Assembly (NCBI GenBank): GCA_016218365.1 | Contig: JACREF010000007.1 | Span: 1 to 64,000, forward strand | Direction of reading: 5' to 3' | DNA: 64,000 bases | Source: Gammaproteobacteria bacterium | Lineage (GTDB): Bacteria; Pseudomonadota; Gammaproteobacteria; SZUA-140 | Shown: positions 40,325 through 49,341 of the stretch, piece by piece | How the letters are laid out: each line of letters begins with the position of its first letter | Numbering within the stretch: position 1 is the first letter of the stretch | Translations under genes and position numbers: made by a program | Notes under the pieces: generated by a model | What the model saw: the letters and a program-made list of their open reading frames with translations, nothing else | The model's database searches: none | Told to the model about the DNA's origin: nothing

Positions 40325-40453
40325 GCTGAAAAACGTGATCAGGGGATGCAGCGTAAGGCGGCAATGGGCGAAAAAGCGCAGTTTACAGGTGGTAAATGAG
40401 CATTTTGAGGGCGTTGCCAACGCCGCGATGCGCCCCTCAGTGCGTTTTTCAGC
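40325..40453. repeat. 129-bp long imperfect palindromic repeat
   Basis: The ends GCTGAAAAACG (40325-40335) and CGTTTTTCAGC (40443-40453) are perfect inverted repeats. Partial complementarity continues inward (AGGGG/CCCCT) to a central TTTAC-AGGTG-GTAAA (40382-40396), whose midpoint (40389) is exactly that of the whole unit. The sequence resembles dispersed repeats I associate with related gammaproteobacteria. It fills nearly all of the phoU-pgeF gap and could fold into a long RNA hairpin just before the pgeF start. Confidence 0.7.
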
Positions 40454-40463
40454 GGGTCGCTAG

Positions 40464-41204
40464 ATGTCTGCCTGGCTGATCCCGGAGTGGCCGGCCCCGC
40501 CGCGGGTCCGGGCCTGCACGACGACCCGTGGTGCCGGCGTCAGTCAGGGACGGTATGCCTCCTTCAATCTGGCGACTCATGTCGGCGACGATCCGCAGCA
40601 TGTCAGCGCCAACCGGGCGTGGCTGCGCGACACCTTTCCGTTGCCCGCTGAACCCTGCTGGCTGAATCAGGTGCATGGCCGCCGTGTGGTGCGTCTCGAT
40701 GGCGCGCATGAAGTTCAGCCCGAGGCTGATGGTGCCTGCACCAGCCAACCTGATGTGGTCTGCGCGGTGTTGACGGCCGATTGCCTGCCTGTGTTGCTTT
40801 GCGATCGTGCCGGGCGTAATGTAGCCGCCGTTCATGCCGGCTGGCGCGGCCTGGTAGCCGACGTCATCGAGGCCGGGATCGAGCAGCTGGCGCAACCGGC
40901 AGGGTCGCTGCTGGCGTGGCTGGGGCCGGCGATCGGTCCACAGTCCTTTGAGGTCGGTGACGATGTCCGCGATGCCTGTCTGGCCGCAGACGGCGGGGCG
41001 GCAGTGGCTTTCACCCGTTCTGGCGACCGCTGGTGTGCCGATCTGTACCAGCTGGCGCGACGCCGTCTGGCGCGCCGGGGGATCACCCGGGTGTACGGCG
41101 GCGACTACTGTACCTGGCGCGACGCCCGGCAATTTTATTCCTATCGCCGCGACGGTGTGACCGGACGCATGGCGACCCTGATATGGATAGATGGCAAGCA
41201 ATGA
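40464..41204 (+). CDS. pgeF: Multicopper purine nucleoside phosphorylase/oxidase family (PgeF, YfiH, LACC1)
   Basis: The 246-residue protein has the family metal-site motifs LNQVHG near residue 68, LTADCLPVLL near residue 107 and AAVHAGWRGL near residue 124. Members have been described as purine nucleoside phosphorylases, as polyphenol oxidases, and as peptidoglycan editing factors that remove misincorporated serine precursors. There is no obvious ribosome-binding site; the start lies 11 bases after the long palindrome. The stop overlaps the next gene (ATGA), so they are coupled. Confidence 0.9.
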   Translation: MSAWLIPEWPAPPRVRACTTTRGAGVSQGRYASFNLATHVGDDPQHVSANRAWLRDTFPLPAEPCWLNQVHGRRVVRLDGAHEVQPEADGACTSQPDVVCAVLTADCLPVLLCDRAGRNVAAVHAGWRGLVADVIEAGIEQLAQPAGSLLAWLGPAIGPQSFEVGDDVRDACLAADGGAAVAFTRSGDRWCADLYQLARRRLARRGITRVYGGDYCTWRDARQFYSYRRDGVTGRMATLIWIDGKQ

Positions 41205-41959
41205 CAAGCAGCATGAGATGGTTTTTGTTACTGGTGGTGCTGGTGCTGGCCGGTTGCGGCCAGCCACCGTTGATCAATGCGCTGAATGAAGGGACCGACC
41301 TGCAGGTCCGCGCGCTGATCGAGGGCGGCGCCGACATCAATGCCCGGGGGCCCAGCGATGACAGCGCACTGACGATTGCGATCCGCAACAAGCGTCTTGA
41401 TGCCGCACGGCTGCTGATCAGCCGCGGTGCCGATCTGACCTTGAAGGGTGACCTGGGCGTGACGCCGCTGATGATGGCGGTGGCCGAGGGGCATACGCCG
41501 CTGGTGCAGGAGCTGCTGGCGGCCAAGGCGCCGGTCGACGAGCGCGACCGCTTCATGAACACCCCGCTGATGGTGCAGCCGCTGCAGGACACGCCGGAGA
41601 TCTCGCGGCTGCTGCTTTCCGCGGGCGCCGCTGTCAATGCCACGGACAATCACGGGCTGACACCGCTGATGGTGGCGGCGTATCTTGGTCATGTCGAGAC
41701 CTGCAAGGTGCTGATTGCAGCGGGCGCCAAGGTCAATGCCGTGACCGATGATGGTCACAGCGCGCTGATGCGTGCGGCACGGCAGGGTAAACGGCCGGCG
41801 GTGGAACTGTTGCTGGCCAGCGGTGCCGATCCATCGATCCGCAACAACAAGTATCAAACCGCCGCCGACTGGGCGCACAAGAAGGGTCATGACGACATTG
41901 CCGCGCTGCTGCGTCCACTGGAGCGCCCGCTGGAACGGCCGGCCGGGGGCGGGCAGTGA
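41201..41959 (+). CDS. Ankyrin-repeat lipoprotein
   Basis: The 252-residue protein has a signal sequence with lipobox LVLAGC (Cys near residue 17), followed by about six ankyrin repeats (ALIEGGADINARGPSDDSALTIAIRNKRLDAARLLISRGAD; then GVTPLMMAVAEGH, GLTPLMVAAYLGH, GHSALMRAARQGK). It is probably a periplasmic protein-interaction scaffold anchored to a membrane. It overlaps pgeF by four bases. If PgeF does edit peptidoglycan precursors, an envelope partner would make sense, but that is inference. Confidence 0.85.
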   Translation: MTSSMRWFLLLVVLVLAGCGQPPLINALNEGTDLQVRALIEGGADINARGPSDDSALTIAIRNKRLDAARLLISRGADLTLKGDLGVTPLMMAVAEGHTPLVQELLAAKAPVDERDRFMNTPLMVQPLQDTPEISRLLLSAGAAVNATDNHGLTPLMVAAYLGHVETCKVLIAAGAKVNAVTDDGHSALMRAARQGKRPAVELLLASGADPSIRNNKYQTAADWAHKKGHDDIAALLRPLERPLERPAGGGQ

Positions 41960-42735
41960 TGACGCTGGGCTGGGTCATCGTCGCCTGTCTGCTGGCAGGG
42001 GGGCTCAGCGTGCTGGCGGCGGCATTTTTTCTGACGCTGGATGAGCAGCGGCGTCATCAGCTGCTGCCACACCTGATCAGTTTCGCCACCGGTTCGTTGC
42101 TGGGTGCCGCGTTCCTGGTGCTGCTGCCGCATGCGCTGGAATATCCGGGGGCCGAGATCGCTCACCAGGTTTCGTTCACGGTGCTGCTGGGCCTGCTGGG
42201 GTTTTTCGTCATGGAGAAGCTGGTGTTGTGGCGACACTGTCACCACGATCCCTGCGAGGCCCATGCGCCGGACGGGGGCGCCACGGCCAAGATGACCGGC
42301 ACACTGCTGTTCATCGGCGACGGGATCCATAATCTGATCCATGGGGTGTTGCTGGCGGCATCGTTCATGACCGATTTCCATGTCGGCCTGGTCACCGCCA
42401 TCGCTATCATCGCCCACCAGATCCCGCAGCAGCTCGGCAATTTCGCCGTGTTGCTGCACAGCGGCTTCTCCCGGTCACGGGCGTTGGTGATGAATGTGTT
42501 GTCGAGCCTGGTGGCGGTGATCGGTGGCATTATTGGTTTTGTCGGTCTGGAACAGTTTAGCGGGCTGCTGCCACACATGCTGGCGGTTGCGGTCGCCAGC
42601 TGCATCTATATCGCGGTCTCCGATCTGATCCCGGACATGCACAAGACGCCACACCCCAGGGTATCGCTGCAGCAGGGGGTGATGATCAGCGCCGGTGTTA
42701 TCGTGATCATGGCCACCCATTCGTGGCTGCATTGA
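41959..42735 (+). CDS. ZIP-family metal transporter
   Basis: The 258-residue membrane protein has eight predicted helices. Helix 4 carries the metal-site pattern GDGIHNLIHGVLL near residue 118 and helix 5 carries IIAHQIPQQLGNFAVLL near residue 152, the HN..(D/H) and HE/HQ-P signatures of ZIP importers. A His/Cys-rich loop (RHCHHDPCEAHA) precedes helix 4. Zinc or another divalent cation is the likely substrate. ATG 41959 overlaps the upstream stop by one base; GTG 41956 is an alternative. Confidence 0.88.
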   Translation: MTLGWVIVACLLAGGLSVLAAAFFLTLDEQRRHQLLPHLISFATGSLLGAAFLVLLPHALEYPGAEIAHQVSFTVLLGLLGFFVMEKLVLWRHCHHDPCEAHAPDGGATAKMTGTLLFIGDGIHNLIHGVLLAASFMTDFHVGLVTAIAIIAHQIPQQLGNFAVLLHSGFSRSRALVMNVLSSLVAVIGGIIGFVGLEQFSGLLPHMLAVAVASCIYIAVSDLIPDMHKTPHPRVSLQQGVMISAGVIVIMATHSWLH

Positions 42736-42760
42736 GCGTGCAGGCGGCTAAGGAGGGGAT

Positions 42761-43282
42761 ATGAAGAAATGGTTCGTGCTGACGGTAGTGGGCGCCGACC
42801 GGCCGGGTATTGTCGCCCATCTGACGGCGGCGTTGTATGACGGTGGTTGCAACCTCGGCGAGGCCTCGATGCTGCGGCTCGGCGGCAACTTCACCATCAT
42901 GGTGATGGTGCAGCATCAGGGTACGGCCCATCAGCTGCAGCAGCTGGTGCAGCCGGTGGCCGAATCGCTGGGACTGCGGGTGCATGTCGATGTCAGCCAG
43001 GGCGGGCCGCATCAGCATCTGGAGCCTGATGTCATCATCCGTATTGCCGGTGCCGATCGCACCGGTATTGTTGCGCGGGTCACGCAGCTGCTGGCCAGCG
43101 CCGGGCTGAATATCCTGAATCTGGAATCGGATGTGGCCGGCACTGTTCAGCAGCCGTTGTATATCATGCATATCGAGGGCCAGGCCGTTGCCGGCGTGGC
43201 GGCACTCGAGTCGGCGCTGCAGATCATTCGCCGCGATGGTGTCGATGCCACGTTGCAGCGGATCGACACCGTGATCGGTTAG
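42761..43282 (+). CDS. GcvR-like protein with two ACT domains
   Basis: The 173-residue protein is two ACT domains in tandem: residues about 5-80 (VLTVVGADRPGIVAHLTAALYDGGCNLGEAS) and about 90-165 (IIRIAGADRTGIVARVTQLLASAGLNILNLES). E. coli GcvR, the glycine-responsive partner of the GcvA activator, has this architecture. An amino-acid sensing role is the best guess. AGGAGGGG gives a strong ribosome-binding site. The deformylase gene follows four bases after the stop. Confidence 0.8.
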   Translation: MKKWFVLTVVGADRPGIVAHLTAALYDGGCNLGEASMLRLGGNFTIMVMVQHQGTAHQLQQLVQPVAESLGLRVHVDVSQGGPHQHLEPDVIIRIAGADRTGIVARVTQLLASAGLNILNLESDVAGTVQQPLYIMHIEGQAVAGVAALESALQIIRRDGVDATLQRIDTVIG

Positions 43283-43286
43283 TTCG

Positions 43287-43796
43287 ATGGCGGTGCGCGA
43301 CATCTTGTTATACCCGAACCCGCAACTGAAGCAGGTGGCGCAGCCGGTGCAGCACTTTGATGCGGCGCTGCAGGCGGCGCTCACTGACCTGCTCGATACG
43401 ATGTATGCCTGTCCCGGCACCGTTGGTATCGCTGCGCCGCAGCTTGCCATCGATCTGCGGCTGGTGATCGTTGATGCCAGTTGTGCCCGTAAACCGCCGG
43501 ACCAGCCGGTGCATGGCCGGCTGGTGCTGGTCAATCCGCAGATCATGGAGGCGCACGGCGAGGTGCTGGGTCGCGAGGGCTGTCTGTCGGTGCCTGATTA
43601 CACCGGCAATGTACAGCGTGCCGAGGAGATCACCGTGGTCGCACGGGATGCCGAGGGGGACGTGCAGCAGTACCAGTTTGCCGGATATGAGGCGCGCATC
43701 GTCCAGCATGAGCTGGACCATCTGGACGGGATATTATTCTTGGACCGGGTCGTCAGTCGCCGTACCGACCTGTTCCCGCGCAAAAAATACCGGTAA
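43287..43796 (+). CDS. def: Peptide deformylase
   Basis: The 169-residue metalloenzyme removes the N-terminal formyl group from nascent proteins. All three motifs are present: GIAAPQ near residue 48, EGCLSVP near residue 96 and QHELDHLDG near residue 138, which hold the metal-binding Cys and two His and the catalytic Glu. It is not beside fmt here and may be a second paralogue; this cannot be judged from one window. The mobile element inserted about 90 bases after its stop. Confidence 0.95.
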   Translation: MAVRDILLYPNPQLKQVAQPVQHFDAALQAALTDLLDTMYACPGTVGIAAPQLAIDLRLVIVDASCARKPPDQPVHGRLVLVNPQIMEAHGEVLGREGCLSVPDYTGNVQRAEEITVVARDAEGDVQQYQFAGYEARIVQHELDHLDGILFLDRVVSRRTDLFPRKKYR

Positions 43797-43886
43797 GGGC
43801 TGTTTCCGCCGTTGCGCGTCGAGGTAAGCACCGCTACGGGCAGCGGTGGCGGCAGCGTAAGCAGCAAGTAACAAATAATATCTATA

Positions 43887-44036
43887 GGAACCTCTGATCA
43901 ATTCAGAGGTTCCTGCGGCACACGGATGTGCCACCACTACAATGACAGCAGGTCATTGAAAATGAAGGAAAGTGAAAACCACGTTTTCCGCTTTCCGTGC
44001 TCTGAGAATTCCAGGATGGAATTATTCAGAGCTTCC
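43887..44036 (+). mobile_element. Five-hairpin MITE-like element, copy 2 (complete)
   Basis: The 150-bp element starts GGAACCTCTGATCAATTC, and its right end reads GGAAGCTCTGAATAATTC on the minus strand, giving terminal inverted repeats with 15 of 18 matches. TATA flanks both ends (43883-43886 and 44037-44040) as a likely target duplication. Inside, five hairpins follow each other: 43887-43913 (11-bp stem), 43915-43934, 43940-43958, 43967-43996 (GGAAAG.GAAAAC) and 43999-44032 (GCTCTGA.AATTCC). There is no transposase, so mobilisation would need a related IS elsewhere. Transcribed, it would be a tightly folded RNA. Confidence 0.85.
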
Positions 44037-44178
44037 TATAGAGAGTATAAGACCAGAAGCAGAAATTCCTTTGGGCCTGCCCTGACTATTATGCTAGCAT
44101 TAACCATATAACCATCATATTGATATATGTAATATATATTTTTGGGTGATAGGGTCTCAGCTGCACACGGAGGCGTAA
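44037..44178 (+). promoter_or_regulatory. AT-rich leader upstream of the lipoprotein gene
   Basis: The 140 bases after the mobile element include a very AT-rich stretch (about 44104-44141, TATATGTAATATATATTTTT) in a GC-rich neighbourhood, probably holding the promoter. A purine-rich CACGGAGGCG gives the ribosome-binding site for 44179. Confidence 0.5.
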
Positions 44179-46434
44179 ATGGTCCGGGTTTGCAATCTCC
44201 GCACGATCCAGGTGATCGTCGCGGGCTTATTGTCCTTGCTGCTGGTGATGCTGGCGGGCTGTGGTGATACTCGACAGGCGCTGGCGCCTGGGTCGGATGA
44301 CACCGTGGTGCGGGCCGTGCAACGCATTAACGTCGCAGGGATGATCTATGCCCCGCCGACACAGCTGGCAGCACTGGGCCGGCCCTCATGGTCCGCGCGT
44401 ATGCTGCAGCTGATAATCCCGGACAGCGTGGCCGCGGTGACGGGCCTGAACCCGGTGCTCAATGCCACCGTGGAGCTGCAGCAGCTGAACAGCCAGGGCC
44501 AGCTGGCAGCTGTGATCGCGAGCTATACCACCAGCGACGGCACCTTCAGTTTTCCGGATACCATACCGGGCAGCACCTTCATCGTGACGGTGGCCGGTCA
44601 GGCCACGACGATGCGCGCCTTTGTGACCGGTGCGACCGTCGACATCACACCGCAGAGTGAAGCGGTCGTCGCGGCCGTGCTGGGCGGGCTGCCGGGTTCG
44701 GGCCGGCTGCTTGAGAACTATACCGTCGCGGAGCTGCAGGCCCTGCTGGGTGTGGTCAATGACCGAAATGTTGATGTCTCGGCACTGACCTTTGCACAAG
44801 CGGTGGCGGCCCTGAGCACCGATAGCACGGCGATCGTCACCAGTCTGGTTAGCGGCTATGGCGCAGCCGGTGCGGCGGTCATCTCCAGCAGTGATCTGGA
44901 CCTGTTTGCACTGAATGAGCACTCGATCCATCTGGCCGACCCGGCCGGGGCGCCCGCTGCGATCACCACCCAGACCGGGCAGGGCACCGGTTATGGTTCA
45001 CTGGCACGTGGTTCACTGGCCGGGGTATTGAGCCTGCCGGAGCATAATCAGATCAATGGTGGCATATTGACCCAGGGTGATAGCCGCGCGACAGCGGTGC
45101 TTAAGGCCAGCCAGATCGAAGACAACGCGACCACGTCCGCGGAACTGACGCAGCTGCAGAATACCGCGTGTGGACCGGGCTATCCATGTGCCGCCAATTC
45201 GAACTGGGCCAACGAGGTCGATCACCCGTTGCTGACGCCGGCGGCCAACGGCCAGGTGGTGGTGCAGGCCGAGGACGGCACCACGGTCGTGGGTTTCATG
45301 ACCCGGGATGGCCAGCTGCTGGTCTATCCTGTGGAGCAGACCATCGGCACCACGCAGCATGTGCGCGGCGTGCGGCTGCTGACCAAAAAGTGGGACACCA
45401 ATGCCTGCACCACCAATTGCTCTGTCCAGACCTTCAGTTATGGCGTGTCGAATGCGAAGCTGTCCGGCTCGTATTCGATGATCGAGTATCTGCAGATGTA
45501 CGGCGGCGCCAATTACGGCAGCTACAACATCCCGGATTATCACCTGCTGACCAGCTCGACCAGTCAGATGAACTTTGACGGCCAGGCCGTAGCCGGGCGG
45601 CTCAATGATCCGGCCTCGTCGGCCTTGACCGGCATGGTCAGTGTCGGCGCCTTCCCCGGCGCCGCGATCCCGTTCAGGATGCTGTCGGTAAAACCGGTGG
45701 CCGGCGGCGCCTTGTTCCAGGTCAGCAAGACCACGGGCACCTATCCCTATTTCAGCGGCATCTATTCGCTGGCCGGGGCGGATGCGGCGCATGGCACCGG
45801 CCTGTATTATTATTATGCCGTCCACAAGACCGGTGAGGTTGAGCTGTGGGACGGTAGCCGCCAGTTTCATTATGGCGTCGGCGGCATGACGGCGGATGGC
45901 GAGGTCGTCGTCGTACCACCGACCAATTATTACGCCAGCAATCCGAAGATCCGCGGGCTCAATGTCTATGGCAAGCGCAGCGCCGCCAACACCGGCCTGA
46001 CCGCCGCGGCCCTGGCCGGCACCTACAATGTTGTTGCCCACGGCAGCTTTGTCAGCGACGGTGCAACGGTCAACAGCACCGCATCCTACCGCTATGGCAG
46101 CGTGACACTGAACGCCAATGGCACGGTCGGCGCCGGCGAGCTGCTGTATAACGGCGCGACGATGAACTTTACCAATATGAAGACCACAACCCCGCCGGGG
46201 GTCAGCGCTGCGCCGCCGTCACGGCAGCTGATCAGTGGTGGCAGCTGGACCGTCAGCAATGGCGTCATCACGGTCACGCTGAACCTGGCTGACAGCGCCG
46301 GCACTGCATTGCCAACGCTGTCGGGAGACGGCTTTGCCGCCAAGCAGGGGGATTTCATCGCGTTGCAGATGAATTCCGATCTGACGGCGACCAGCGGCGA
46401 GCGCGGGGCATTTTTCCTTGGTCGCCAGTATTGA
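44179..46434 (+). CDS. Large lipoprotein of unknown function
   Basis: I do not recognise this 751-residue protein as a whole. It has a lipoprotein signal (LLVMLAGC, Cys near residue 28) and a region around residues 90-150 that looks like a carboxypeptidase-regulatory-like beta sandwich (NATVELQQLNSQGQ...TSDGTFSFPDTIPGSTFIVTV). A long Gly/Ser/Tyr-rich beta-type remainder ends in GERGAFFLGRQY. Near residue 695 it shares WTVSNGVI with the WTVTNGVI of the next gene. Both probably sit on the cell surface and form one unit; the gap is 24 bases. Confidence 0.7.
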   Translation: MVRVCNLRTIQVIVAGLLSLLLVMLAGCGDTRQALAPGSDDTVVRAVQRINVAGMIYAPPTQLAALGRPSWSARMLQLIIPDSVAAVTGLNPVLNATVELQQLNSQGQLAAVIASYTTSDGTFSFPDTIPGSTFIVTVAGQATTMRAFVTGATVDITPQSEAVVAAVLGGLPGSGRLLENYTVAELQALLGVVNDRNVDVSALTFAQAVAALSTDSTAIVTSLVSGYGAAGAAVISSSDLDLFALNEHSIHLADPAGAPAAITTQTGQGTGYGSLARGSLAGVLSLPEHNQINGGILTQGDSRATAVLKASQIEDNATTSAELTQLQNTACGPGYPCAANSNWANEVDHPLLTPAANGQVVVQAEDGTTVVGFMTRDGQLLVYPVEQTIGTTQHVRGVRLLTKKWDTNACTTNCSVQTFSYGVSNAKLSGSYSMIEYLQMYGGANYGSYNIPDYHLLTSSTSQMNFDGQAVAGRLNDPASSALTGMVSVGAFPGAAIPFRMLSVKPVAGGALFQVSKTTGTYPYFSGIYSLAGADAAHGTGLYYYYAVHKTGEVELWDGSRQFHYGVGGMTADGEVVVVPPTNYYASNPKIRGLNVYGKRSAANTGLTAAALAGTYNVVAHGSFVSDGATVNSTASYRYGSVTLNANGTVGAGELLYNGATMNFTNMKTTTPPGVSAAPPSRQLISGGSWTVSNGVITVTLNLADSAGTALPTLSGDGFAAKQGDFIALQMNSDLTATSGERGAFFLGRQY

Positions 46435-46458
46435 TGGCGTGATGGTGGGAGCCGCTGC

Positions 46459-48750
46459 ATGAGTGCGCTTTCATACAATGACGCCCCCAGTGCCGGATCG
46501 CCTGTTATGGTGTCGGCGGCCGGTCTGCCTCGTATATTGATGGGGGTCACTGCCAGTTGGCGGCCGCTTGCAGCCGGGTTGGTGCTGCTGATGACCAGCG
46601 CCGGCGTGCAGGCCTACGGCGGCTGGACCGTCACCAATGGTGTGATCGCGGCGCCCTGCCCGACGGGTGCATTATCCTGCGGCCAGACCATCCAGGACAA
46701 TGGCTTTCTGATGCGCAAGGTGACGCCTGGCCTCGGCGCGGCACCGTATTACCAATACATCATGACTGCACTCGACGCGACCGGCAGCCCGGATGTCTCG
46801 CCGTTTGCCGCCAATGGCTTGGGTTTTGCCAACGAGACCATCGCCCTGGCCAACAATACCCCCAACAACTTCAGCGGCACCACGATCTCGCAAAAGACCC
46901 TCATCGCCGAGAGCTGGCTGCGCCCGGACAATACCGAGGACCGCTGGTCGCTGGTGGCCACCGCCGCGGGCGGTATGGGCGTCACGCTGGATCAGCAGGT
47001 CAGCCAGATCGACTGGAGCCAGGGGGTTGCTGCACCGATCGAGTTGATGAGCAGCCGCTTCAGGGCCAAGGGCCTTGTTGCGGGCGGGGGAGGCGGAGTC
47101 TTCTTTGATCTGATACTGACCGGTTCGGTGAACCTTGGCGGTTCAGGCGTGCAGAAGTTTCAGTGGCAGAAGGATCTGCAGACCGGCGTCACACATACCG
47201 CCGGAACCGGGACACCGGTGCTGCCTGGCGGCAGCAATGGCGGTGACTTCACGATCTACGCGTTGGGTGGTGTGGCGAATCAGCTGTATGCAACCTGGAT
47301 CGGGCAGACGCGCACTGATACACCGGCACCCGCGGCCTTTGGCCAGACGGCCTATACCTATTATGGCACCGGTTATATCAACGGTGCCCTGACCAGTGTC
47401 GTCAATGAGACCAGGCTGACCAGCCTCGACAGCGCCAATCCGCCAAGCAACATCAACAGCTATTTTGCACCCAATACCTTCTTTAACGAGGCGCCTGATA
47501 TCGCTGCACCGCCGGCACCGATCGTCCAGACGGCGTGGGTGACGCCGACCGATCGTGCTGCGGCACGCAATGACCATGTCGCAACACCGCTGGCGCTGCC
47601 GTCCTCCGGGACCGGTGCCGGCGGCCCGCCGATGGCGATGAATGACTGGACTGTCACCAACGGCATCATCACGCCGGGACCGTGTCCGCTGAACATGACC
47701 TGCGGCGAGACCATCGCCTATGACGGTTTCCTGCAGCGTGCGGTGTATGCCGCCGATGGCACCAAGTACCTGCAGCTGATCATCACCGACAAGAACGCGA
47801 CCGGTGACCCCAAGGTTTATCCTGCCGTGACGACGGCAGCAAAGGCGGGTGAGACCATTGCCTTGAATCCAACCTGGTCCGTCATCATACCACCGGGGCC
47901 GGGGCCGTATCCGACGCCGCTGGTCCCGGCGCGCCAGCCGTTCGTCCCCGGGCTGCTGACCTTTGCCAACGAGACCTTCATCAGACCCGGCTCCGAGGGG
48001 ATCGCCAACAGCATGAAGCTGGCTGCCTTCACCGAATCGGCCGGCACCTGGCATTGGATCACCAACTATCTTGGTGCCCCGACCTATAATTATCGATTGG
48101 ATTATGACAGTTATATCTTCAGCGGTGGTGTGCAACCACTGGCCATCAGCACTGTACTGAATAATGGCTGGGCGCAAGGGGCCGGCGCGACACCGACGCT
48201 GCAGATCAAGCAGGTGCTGGGGCTGGATGGCGACCCGAACGGCGGCGCCCGGGCCTCGAACCTGTTTCTCGGCTATAAAGATGGCAGCCAGTTCGACCTG
48301 ACGATGGCGGCGAACGGGGCCAAGGACTATTCATTCTTCGCTGTCACGCCGCGCGGTCAGGGCCAGTATTTCCGCGTCATCGAGGGTGGCGTGCAGACCA
48401 CCCGTCACAGTGCGCAGACCGATCCGATCCTGGTCGCCGGCGGCACCAATGGCGGCACCATCGACTGGCTGGCCGGCGACAGCCTGTCGGTGTTGTGGTG
48501 GGGCGGGAACAGCTCCGGAATTTACGGTGTACCCGGCACCGGTGGGTCAGGCTTCCTGTCCTACACCAACCTGACGACCGGCGAGCGTACCTCGTATAGT
48601 TCAACCTCGCGACTGAAGACCCCGCTCGTCAATCCTCGCGACCCGGCGCCGCTGTCCGATCCGCCATCAAGCTGGGCCGCGCCGTTTAACCTGCCGGCAC
48701 CACCCGCGGGCAGCGCCTTTGCGTGGCCCGGACAGAATCTGAGCTGGTGA
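46459..48750 (+). CDS. Exported protein with an internal duplication, unknown function
   Basis: The 763-residue protein has a signal-like hydrophobic stretch near residues 30-52 (PLAAGLVLLMTSAGVQA) after an unusually long N-terminal lead. Two related halves begin with GWTVTNGVI (about residue 55) and DWTVTNGII (about residue 395). Each continues with C-P..-C-G-(Q/E)-T-I, a YY-or-KY-plus-LQ/QY strand, ...ATG(S/D)P..., and later a GG(S/T)NGG block. Paired cysteines in each half could form disulphides. No family is recognised. GGTGGGAG upstream supports ATG 46459; starts at 46507 or 46546 would give a normal-length signal peptide. Confidence 0.65.
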   Translation: MSALSYNDAPSAGSPVMVSAAGLPRILMGVTASWRPLAAGLVLLMTSAGVQAYGGWTVTNGVIAAPCPTGALSCGQTIQDNGFLMRKVTPGLGAAPYYQYIMTALDATGSPDVSPFAANGLGFANETIALANNTPNNFSGTTISQKTLIAESWLRPDNTEDRWSLVATAAGGMGVTLDQQVSQIDWSQGVAAPIELMSSRFRAKGLVAGGGGGVFFDLILTGSVNLGGSGVQKFQWQKDLQTGVTHTAGTGTPVLPGGSNGGDFTIYALGGVANQLYATWIGQTRTDTPAPAAFGQTAYTYYGTGYINGALTSVVNETRLTSLDSANPPSNINSYFAPNTFFNEAPDIAAPPAPIVQTAWVTPTDRAAARNDHVATPLALPSSGTGAGGPPMAMNDWTVTNGIITPGPCPLNMTCGETIAYDGFLQRAVYAADGTKYLQLIITDKNATGDPKVYPAVTTAAKAGETIALNPTWSVIIPPGPGPYPTPLVPARQPFVPGLLTFANETFIRPGSEGIANSMKLAAFTESAGTWHWITNYLGAPTYNYRLDYDSYIFSGGVQPLAISTVLNNGWAQGAGATPTLQIKQVLGLDGDPNGGARASNLFLGYKDGSQFDLTMAANGAKDYSFFAVTPRGQGQYFRVIEGGVQTTRHSAQTDPILVAGGTNGGTIDWLAGDSLSVLWWGGNSSGIYGVPGTGGSGFLSYTNLTTGERTSYSSTSRLKTPLVNPRDPAPLSDPPSSWAAPFNLPAPPAGSAFAWPGQNLSW

Positions 48751-48829
48751 TGCCCGGCTGTCACAGCCGCGCCGTTGTCGATGGTAATCGCGCCATCTGA
48801 CGGGCTGTTGCAAAACACACGGAATCATC

Positions 48830-49333
48830 GTGGCCAAACGACTATTGCGTACGCTGCAAGACTATCAGCGCCGTCGGGTGATCCCGCATTGCGCCGTTTG
48901 CAGCCGGCCGTGCTGCCGGCTGACCGATGTGGTGCTGGAGTTCGACTGGCCGCAGCTGGCGCAGTTGTATCGTATCGATACAGCGAAACGGACGTTTGAT
49001 CGCAGCCTGCAGGATGGCAGCGGGCCGCAGTATGTGCGCAAGATGGATGGACGTTATTTTACCCATGGCAGCCCCTGTCCGGCCTATGACCAGCGCAGCA
49101 AGCAGTGTGCAGTCTACAGCACTGGGCTGAAGCCGCAGGGTTGCAGCGATTTTCCGCTCTATGTTGATGGCGCGGCGATCATCGCCGACACCCGCTGCGA
49201 GGCGCTCGACATCGATGAATTGCTTGGTCAGTTGCAGCAGCAGGCGCCGGAACGGGTAGTCGCCGTCCGGCCCGATGAGCAGTTCCCGGTCATCAAGCGG
49301 ATCACGCTGCGGCGCGTGGTGGACGACGGCTGA
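48830..49333 (+). CDS. YkgJ/YcgN-type cysteine cluster protein
   Basis: The 167-residue protein has a zinc- or iron-sulfur-type cysteine arrangement: CAVCSRPCCRLTD near residues 21-29, then SPCPAYDQRSKQCAVYSTGLKPQGCSDFPLY near residues 82-112. This fits the CxnCxxCC family (YkgJ/YcgN), whose molecular role is not established. The start is GTG 48830 with a weak CGGA upstream. The gene lies 80 bases after the duplicated exported protein and nine bases from the 3' end of the converging PilZ gene. Confidence 0.8.
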   Translation: MAKRLLRTLQDYQRRRVIPHCAVCSRPCCRLTDVVLEFDWPQLAQLYRIDTAKRTFDRSLQDGSGPQYVRKMDGRYFTHGSPCPAYDQRSKQCAVYSTGLKPQGCSDFPLYVDGAAIIADTRCEALDIDELLGQLQQQAPERVVAVRPDEQFPVIKRITLRRVVDDG

Positions 49334-49341
49334 CCGACGGC

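Noticed and set aside
43963-44111. Short open frame inside mobile element copy 2 resembling the one in copy 1
   Set aside because: The peptides match only because the DNA is repeated; the frames use different starts and continue into unrelated flanks.
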